Positions 57,411 through 64,000 of a stretch of 64,000 nucleotides of DNA are shown one piece after another. A model generated the notes under the pieces. It ran no database searches. It saw only the letters and a list, made by a program, of their open reading frames with translations, and was not told the origin of the DNA. The stretch lies in assembly GCA_036924285.1 (NCBI GenBank), contig JAYKYS010000002.1:41059501-41123500 (forward strand). The letters are read 5' to 3'. Source of the DNA: Asterella californica. Its lineage: Eukaryota > Streptophyta > Marchantiopsida > Marchantiales > Aytoniaceae. The translations under genes were made by a program, and so were the position numbers. Position 1 is the stretch's first letter; the number at the start of each line of letters is the position of its first letter.

Positions 57411-57922
57411 TGTAGTGTCGCAAGATTACTCCTTTCGCCCATTTAGTATAAAAGATATCGTTCCCACAGAAGATTTGCACAAGTAACGCCGCTCTAAGTT
57501 CTAAGATCTGTTCAAACACACAAACACACGGGTTTTGTCTAGAAATCTCATCTTCTCACAAAACCACATGGCTTCCAGACCCTCCAAAAGGTGCTCTGGA
57601 CCTAAACAAACAACTACTAACTAAAAGATCACACAACTATTCACAGAGAAGCTTCCTGCTTCCAGGTCACTTCTTCCGGTCTTCTCAGTACCGTTTTCTC
57701 GAAGCAATTCTCGGCTTCTGAGGGTTCAACTCGGCTTCTGACACCTCCAGAAGACTGCTCCTGCTTCGCAGAAGTCGACTAGCAACTGCTGTTACACCTT
57801 ACTCTCTCTCACATTCCAACGGGTTAGATTAATCATAGGGTGTATGCCCCCTGTAGCCTTCCCAGGCTTCTGTCTACGGAAACGGTCTTCCTGCAGCACT
57901 ACAACGACATTCACCTTCACGG
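57411..57922 (+). repeat. GTCTTC-family LTR fragment, left end
   Basis: It begins TGTAGTGTCGCAAGATTACT and follows the first ~540 bases of the long LTRs (TTCCCACAGAAGATTTGCAC, AGGGGGCATACACC counterpart, CTGCAGCACTACAACGACAT). It stops at TTCACCTTCACGG, where the next element begins. It is diverged from the 36305/48907 copies, so it is from a different insertion. Confidence 0.9.
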
Positions 57923-58689
57923 TGTCGAGTTGAGAGTCTTTCTTGGGGAGGGCGGACCTCCTGACTGTGATCGATCAGAGAAAAATGACCAGAAAAGAAA
58001 ATAGGTTGCTGTTGACGATGTGATCTCAAAACACTGCTCCTTGTGCTCACCAATTACAAAAACAAGCACTCAAACACACCCTCGGTCCACACATAGGTCT
58101 CTCAAGATTCAATTAAGTTTATTACAGTGTCGTCTGCACCACCAATCTCTCCAATTGTACAGAAAATCTCTCTCTTCCTCTCCTGCGCACCTGTCTTCAC
58201 CCGTCAAGCCAAAAGTCTACCCAGTACGTCTCAATCTGAACCTAATAGAGAAATTCGGACCCCTGAATCTTATTCCTCTCCTTGCCCCAACTGAAACTCT
58301 CAGAAGTTTGATCATGCGTCGATCAAAAGTCCTCCGTAGATTTTCAAACGATCTCTCTCAATAAAACTACCTCCTGAGAGTAATTTCTCCTCAGAATAGT
58401 TTATTTAAACAACGTCCAAGCCTAAAACTCATGCCTCTCTCTCTTACGATGCTCTCCCAATTCAATCTGCCAGCAATTTGATCTTCCCCCAGCTTCTTAG
58501 CTTCTCCTGCGTATTCCGCTTCCGCTCTCTCCGAAAACCTTCCTTTGCAAAAACTGTCCCCCGATCCCAAGTCGCCGTAGGTATTTTACCTAAAAGTAAA
58601 GACCCCCAGCTTAAGCTGCCCCCCTGCTGTCCTTATCAGCGCAGTCACTTATCAGAAGCAGGGCCTTAGCTAAGCTGCCCCCCCCTCTT

Positions 58690-59560
58690 AAACTCTAATT
58701 CTCCTCCTTCCGCCTCCGCTGTAATCTTCCGCTTCAAGCTTCTGTTGTAATCTTCCGCTTCCATTGTAGTTTTCCGCTTCCACTGTAATATTCCGCTTCA
58801 AGCTTCTGCGGTAATCTCCCGCTTCCGCTGTGGTTTTCCGCTTCCGCTGTAATATTCCGCTTCAAGCTTCTGCGGTAATCTTCCACTTCCGCTGTGGTTT
58901 TCCGCTTCCGCTGTAATATTCCGCTTCAAGCTTCCGCGATAATCTTCCGCTTCCGCTGTAGTTTTCCGCTTCCGCTGTAATATTCCGCTTCAAGCTTCCG
59001 CGGTAATCTTTCGCTTCCGCTGTAGTTTTCCGCTTCCGCTGTAATCTTCCGCTTCAAGCTTCTATTGTAATCTTCCGCTTCCACTGTAGTTTTCCGCTTC
59101 CACTATAATATTCCGCTTCAAGCTTCCGCGGTAATCTTCCGCTTCCGCTGTAGTTTTCCGCTTCCGCTGTAGTCTTCCGCTTCAAGCTTCCGCGGTAATC
59201 TTCCGCTTCCGCTGTAGTTTCCGCTTCAAGCTTCCGCGGTAATCTTCCGCTTCCGCTGTAATCTTCCGCTTCAGTTTTCCGTTGTAATCTTCCGCTTTCG
59301 CTGTAGTTTTCCGCTTCCACTGTAATGTTCCGCTTCAAGCTTCCGCGATAATCTTCCGCTTCCGCTGTAGTTTTCCGCTTCCGCTGTAGTCTTCCGCTTC
59401 AAGCTTCCGCGGTAATCTTCCGCTTCCGCTGTAGTTTTCCGCTTCCGCTGTAATATTCCGCTTCAAGCTTCCGCGGTAATCTTCCGCTTCCGCTGTAATC
59501 TTCCGCTTCAGTTTTCCGTTGTAATCTTCCGCTTCCACTGTAATCTTTCGCTTTAATTTT
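58690..59560. repeat. 64-bp minisatellite in the LTR
   Basis: CTTCAAGCTT-type words (some CTTCAAGCTTC) recur at 58732, 58796, 58860, 58924, 58988, 59052, 59116 and 59180, exactly 64 bp apart, then at 59224, 59333, 59397 and 59461 after local deletion or expansion. Each unit is itself about three 21-bp subunits built on TTCCGCTTCCGCTGTARTYT. The Glu/Ser/Gly-rich frames on the - strand come from the repeat and are not genes. Confidence 0.95.
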
Positions 59561-59646
59561 AAGGCCCCATCTAAAGCTGCTCCTCTACTGTCCTTATGCG
59601 TACATAATATTCAGCAAAAGTTTCCCGTGCCCTCGATGCCATCTTG

Positions 59647-59776
59647 ATGCCACCCTGAATATACTACAAGCCATCCGATGTAGGCCGAAGCCCCAACACT
59701 TATGAGGCTGCCCCACAGGGCTTACAGCCCCCCATATGCGCACCAGGTATCTCCCATAGTATATTCAGGATGGCAT
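59647..59776. repeat. Inverted repeat, 20-bp arms
   Basis: ATGCCACCCTGAATATACTA (59647-59666) and TAGTATATTCAGGATGGCAT (59757-59776) are complementary with one mismatch, enclosing 90 bases. A smaller palindrome GGGAGATACCGGTCTCCC follows at about 59809. Within the LTR RNA this could fold into a stable stem; a role in packaging or 3' end formation is speculative. Confidence 0.8.
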
Positions 59777-60473
59777 GCGGAGGCTTAGGCCAGGAAGCCC
59801 ACGATTAAGGGAGATACCGGTCTCCCGCCCCTAGATATGCAGGACGTAGCTGCATATCCAACATAGACTCCCTTCCAGGAGGCCAACATGCCGGAATAGG
59901 AACCAGAGGCCAGGGGGGATTGATCCTGAGACCACTTCCCTCCTAGGCAGGCGCCCTATCACTGGGATGGCCTTTGGTTCCGTTCAAGAAGGTAAAACTT
60001 TTGTACACATGTTTTCCTGAAGAAATTTTCCTGTAAAGTCTTTACTAGCCTTTCCTACGTTAACTTCTCTATACAACTCCGTTTTTAATGAACAAGGAGT
60101 CAAAACTATAGTATTCATGAACACCTACACACCCATGCTATCAGATTCTGAGTTCGAGTCACGAGCCAGAATCGACTGATTTCCCTCTTTCACATATTTC
60201 ACAGCCTAAAACTCGTACTAACTATTGCTTAAAACACTTTCTGTCAAAACTAGAAGCATGAGGCCGCTCTCCTCGTCGAGCTTTGCATTCTGACGTCTTC
60301 CGACTCCCTTAGGGGTGATATTCCAACCCAAGCTAGGGGGCAACTTGTCAAGCATAGCCCCAGCTTAGCTCCTACCTAGCTTGTTAAGCTGCAGGGCAGC
60401 TTCCTTTACACAATATAGAAAAAGAATCTCTCTGCAATACTTTTCACTGTATAGACCTATGTACAATACGACA

Positions 60474-60490
60474 TTCACCCCCTCCAAACC
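60474..60490 (-). other. Polypurine tract of the right-hand Ty3 element
   Basis: On the - strand GGTTTGGAGGGGGTGAA lies directly before the TGTCGTATTG start of the 3' LTR. The pol stop (60519-60521) is 29 bases upstream of it. Confidence 0.8.
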
Positions 60491-60518
60491 TGCACATCCT
60501 CTGGTATGTGCTAATCCG

Positions 60519-63500
60519 TCACCGATCCTCGTGGTCCTCCAAATTGTCTTCGCTCTCTTCGACCGTCTCAGAAAGGTCTTCATTTGCTCCTGTCTGCTCG
60601 GAACTTAAGAACTCAGCTAGCTCCACATTCTCCCTTCTCTTCTTGAATAACTTCACTCGTTTCCCAGCAACTGGAAGCCTTAAAGGCGTGCCATCTAGCT
60701 CTTGCAAGGAATAAGTAGCATTCTGATGTACATCAGAGACAAGGTAAGGGCCAAACCACCTTCTCGAAAACTTTCGAACTGTAGAGTGTTGGTTCTCCAA
60801 TGTGCTGTCGTATACCAACACCCAGTCCCCAACTTGTATCGGTTTTAGTCGTAGTCTATGAGTCTTATCAAACCTCTCCTTGTTCCCAAGTCGAGCCGCC
60901 TTCAACCGTCGCTGCGCTTCAGAGAGATCCTCCTCTCTACATTCTAGCTGCCTGATTCATAGTGAGAGAAGCTGCACACGGTCCACATTGTCCTCCCATG
61001 ACAAGGTAGCCCAGGTAGGACAGTCTTCTTCTGCTGGCATCATCGGTTTTTGTCCTAGCATTAACTCAACAGGCATGTACCCTGTAGTAGAACAATGAGT
61101 TGTTCTATCCGCCCATAAAGCAAAAGGGAGTAACCTAGGCCACTCTCTATGCTTACCATCACACGCCTTCACCAAAGCCTGAACTATTGATGGATGTCCT
61201 CGCTCGCTCTTGCCAATCCCCTCTGGATTCATCGCAGTAGTAAGCTTGAGCTTCACACCATATCGAGCAAAAAACTCTTTCGCTTCCGTACCACGTAGTT
61301 CTCCCCTATCTGCCCTTAGCCTTCCTACAGACCCATACCTACAGATAATATCTTCAAGAACAAACTTACATATCCCCTCTGTGGTCTTCGTTCTCAGCGC
61401 TCGCCCTTCTACAAAGTTGGAGAGATCCTCACGAGCCAGAACCAAATATCGCATGCCCCATAACCCCAGAGACATTACCACCAAGTCGAGAACCCACTGA
61501 AAGTGAATGCAAGGCGGATAAGTTGGCACGAGACCGTCCCTATACCGCATCTTTGAGTAGAACTGGCAATGCAAGCAGGAACTGACGTAGTTCATCACAT
61601 CCTGGTACAGTCCTTTCCACCAATACCTTTCCTTCAACTTGACATAAGTAGCCCAAATCCCTCGATGTCCGGCCCACAAAGTATCATGGAACTCCTTCAT
61701 TAGTTGCTGCTTAGTCTGCAGATCGTCAACTACTCGTATGAACATCCCATCTCTCCTCTGTGGCCGTCTCCAAAGATACCCATCATGCAAAAGATAGTTG
61801 TAAGCTTGTTTCCTTATCTCTCTGAACTCTACTTTGCTCCATCTCTCTTGCCTCTCCAACAAGCTCAGATAATACCCTATGTCACGAAGTCTACCTGTGT
61901 AAAGCTCCTCTCTAAACATCAACGGCTCCAAGTTCGTAGCCCGTCGATTAACCTGACACTGAGCATCCTTTCTCTCCTCTTCCTCAGCTTCTGAAATCAT
62001 GACATCCTCGTCTACAAATCGAGCTCTTGATAACATGTCTGCGACCATATTCTCCTTTCCTTTTATATGCTTCAGCTCTGGATTCAAACTTCTAATATAG
62101 GCAATCCAACGTAACATCGCTATGTCTGGCGTGCTACAGTTGGATATCATGCCTAGTAGAGGTAGACAATCCGTTTCTAGAACTACATGAGCACCAATCA
62201 AAAACTCACGGTCTGTCTTCATCGCTGTCACCGCTCCCCACAACTCACGCTTCACCTGAGGATAATCTCGTTGCTTGTCTGTCAAGATCTTAGCTCCAAA
62301 CCTAGAGGTAAACCGCATACCATCCGCATCATCTTGACCTATTGCCCAGCCAATCGCCTTTGGACTAGTATCTACTATGACCATGACAGGTCTCCCACAT
62401 CCGTAGTCTACTCTTCTTAGAACAGGTGGAGACTGTAGAGCCTCCTTCAGTCTATTCATAGCTTCTCGATGGACTGAGGTCCATGCAAACCTCTTACCCT
62501 TCCTCAATAATGCATACAAAGGCTCAGCAACATGGGCATAATGAGGAATGGATAAACGATAAAATACACAAGCACCTAGAAAGCGTCGAACCTCCGTGAT
62601 ATTCTTACAGTCTGCCATCCTAGCTATAGCTTCAACCTTCTCGGGGTTTGGTCGCCTTCCAAAAGCACCACACAGATGTCCAACCACTAAAATCTCAGAC
62701 ACACCAAACTTGGACTTAGCTCATGACAGGGTGAGATGCACCTCCTCCAGTCGAGTCAAGATACGTTCTACATCCCTGATATGGTCTGTAACAAACCTTC
62801 TACATCCATTTGCAAGTACTGCTTCATTCTTATCTTCAACCGCGCAACCCTTTATAGGAATATCATCTAGAAACGGAATGGTAACATCAGGCACAAACTC
62901 CCTCAGTACCTTATGCATCGCATTCTGCATATGAGCCACCGAGTTCGTCGCTCCTTGCGGAAGAGTACACATCCGCATCAATCCCAGGGGCGTACGCATA
63001 GTAGTTAAATCTCTACTCTCCACAGCCAGCTGGAACTGATCATAACCAGAATATAGATCTCCTATCGAATAAATAGCTCTCCCTGCAAATGCCTCTGCTA
63101 CCTCTTCAATCACAGGACCCGTCCCAACGTTACGTATGGTTACGTTATTCGCAGGCTGTAAGTCTTGAATAAAACGCAAAGCTCCTGACTTCTTGGGTAC
63201 AGTGAACCACCTGCTAGAATATGGCCCCATAGACGGCTCAAGTATCCCCATCTGTACCTTCTCTTTCAACAACTCGATGAGCTTAGGCAACAAAGCACGA
63301 GGAACTGGGATCGGTTTCAAGTCCCAAGGCACATGAGGGATTGTGAATATAACCATATGCGCTATAACCTTTGGGTCCACACAACCTATCTCCTCTGCTG
63401 AAAAAGAGAATGCTTTACCATGCTTCACTATCATCTGCTCAAACACGGTTTTCTCGTCCTCAGTCAAGAAATCACCCCCTCCTATCTGGAGCTCCTTCAA

Positions 63501-64000
63501 TGTCTTCTCAGTAAACTGGTGTCCTACTCGTCTATGATCACGCAATATAGGCTCAGTCCCCACTAACTGTACTTGCTGTTGGGAGTCAGCAGGTAGTTGA
63601 ACTGCTATCGGTCTTACCTTTCTCAGTACAGATTTGTACTTCGCATGGACATCTGCTTCTTGAGGGAGTGCACACCAACAACTTGCTTCTCTCCCTTCAT
63701 TATTCTGCATCGGATGAGGAAAGAACTGCATGTATGTAGCAATCTCCTCATATATGCATCGAGAGTGGATAGGGATCACCACCACACTATTTTCCCCCTC
63801 CATCAATCTACTCACATTGTCTAACCAACCAATAACTGATTGTACAGACATAAACTCTTCAAACAAGCCAGAAACTACTTCGTCTTCAGGTAGAACTCCT
63901 ACACGCCACAACTCTGATACCTGGTTCACCATCCATCTTTTTGTATTTTTCCTCATATCTTCAACTCTTGTAAATCGACTCCAGCCATCTACCTCAAACA
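60519..64000 (-). pseudogene. pol of the right-hand Ty3 element (RT, RNase H, integrase), open at window edge
   Basis: One frame from the right edge to TGA 60519, with only two internal stops (TGA 62721-62723 and 60957-60959) and no shift. RT: KKSGALRFIQDLQPANNVTI, IGDLYSGYDQFQLAVESRDL, LPQGATNSVAHMQNAMHKVL, active site PFLDDIPIKG (about 62850). RNase H: VDTSPKAIGWAIGQDDADG, PQVKRELWGAV, LETDCLPLLGMI, NMVADMLSRARF. Integrase: HDTLWAGHRG..CLHC, catalytic residues in LDLVVMS, RADRGELRG and GKSERGHPS; C-terminal module WVLVYDSTLENQ, RRWFGPYLVSDV. The ESRxLTTxxTPLG, PQGATNSVA and DDxxIKG combination is one I associate with Ty3 elements of basidiomycete fungi. Upstream gag and protease are outside the window. 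Confidence 0.85.

Larger units (their letters stand above)
57923..60473 (-). repeat. 3' LTR of the right-hand Ty3 element (2551 bp)
   Basis: It begins TGTCGAGTTG and ends CAATACGACA on the + strand; the ends are inverted repeats (TGTCGAGTTG against TGTCGTATTG). It is followed at 60474-60490 by a polypurine tract on the - strand, as expected for the 3' LTR of the leftward pol gene. It contains a 64-bp minisatellite and a hairpin-rich zone. The partner 5' LTR lies beyond the window. The five bases before it, CACGG, should be its target duplication. Confidence 0.8.

Noticed and set aside
59054..59538. Glu/Ser/Gly-rich repeat proteins on the - strand (94 and 67 residues)
   Set aside because: They arise from the 64-bp minisatellite; 64 is not a multiple of three, and the frame cycles between units.

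Overview
This window reads as nuclear DNA of a land plant, and it is mostly transposable elements. The one clear housekeeping gene (COX19, 25669-26031) has the plant-type N-terminus. The retroelement gags carry plant-style zinc knuckles, and one element has a primer-binding site complementary to the 3' end of plant tRNA-Asp. An intronless secreted glycoside hydrolase of fungal type beside COX19 would suit a bryophyte or lycophyte, but the species cannot be fixed from the sequence alone. There are no bacterial operons.

Layout. 1-12.57 kb: decayed Ty3/gypsy copy A, on the + strand, whose integrase is followed by a PHD finger. It is broken by two LTR-like insertions (2336-4522, with a 157-bp tandem array, and 4603-6104). 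It has lost its reverse transcriptase and has a duplicated integrase-PHD tail. Fragments of a second family, rich in GTCTTC/GAAGAC, lie at both ends (1-538; 11390-12054, inverted). 12.57-20.64 kb: copy B of the PHD family, with LTR, gag, protease, RT, RNase H and the start of integrase, again decayed. Its LTR/leader holds a composite tRNA-like/5S-rRNA-like segment on the - strand. 20.84-22.83 kb: wreck of an L1-like LINE. 22.8-30.6 kb: the gene island, with COX19 and a GH5 glucanase-like gene, both on the - strand. 30.6-33.1 kb: AT-rich, no gene seen.

33.1-64 kb is a nested stack. A - strand chromovirus remnant (integrase with chromodomain) is cut at 35092 by copy C of the PHD family. Copy C is split at 36304/54712 by an almost complete 18.4-kb element on the - strand. 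That element has two very long LTRs (5943 and 5805 bp), a 5-bp target duplication, a PBS, a PPT and a gag-pol of about 2089 codons in one frame, broken by eight stop codons but no frameshift. Each LTR carries a coding region of about 770 codons (a globular domain followed by a coiled coil) on the same strand as gag-pol. Copy C ends at 57411 in another LTR fragment of this family. That fragment is interrupted at 57923 by a fourth Ty3 element on the - strand, with a 2551-bp LTR containing a 64-bp minisatellite. Its pol has motifs I associate with fungal Ty3 elements, and it runs off the right edge.

Only COX19 and the GH5 gene look like intact cellular genes. The most unusual content is the LTR-encoded protein, the PHD-bearing integrase tail, the tRNA/5S-like composite, and the repeated association of the GTCTTC family with PHD-family copies.
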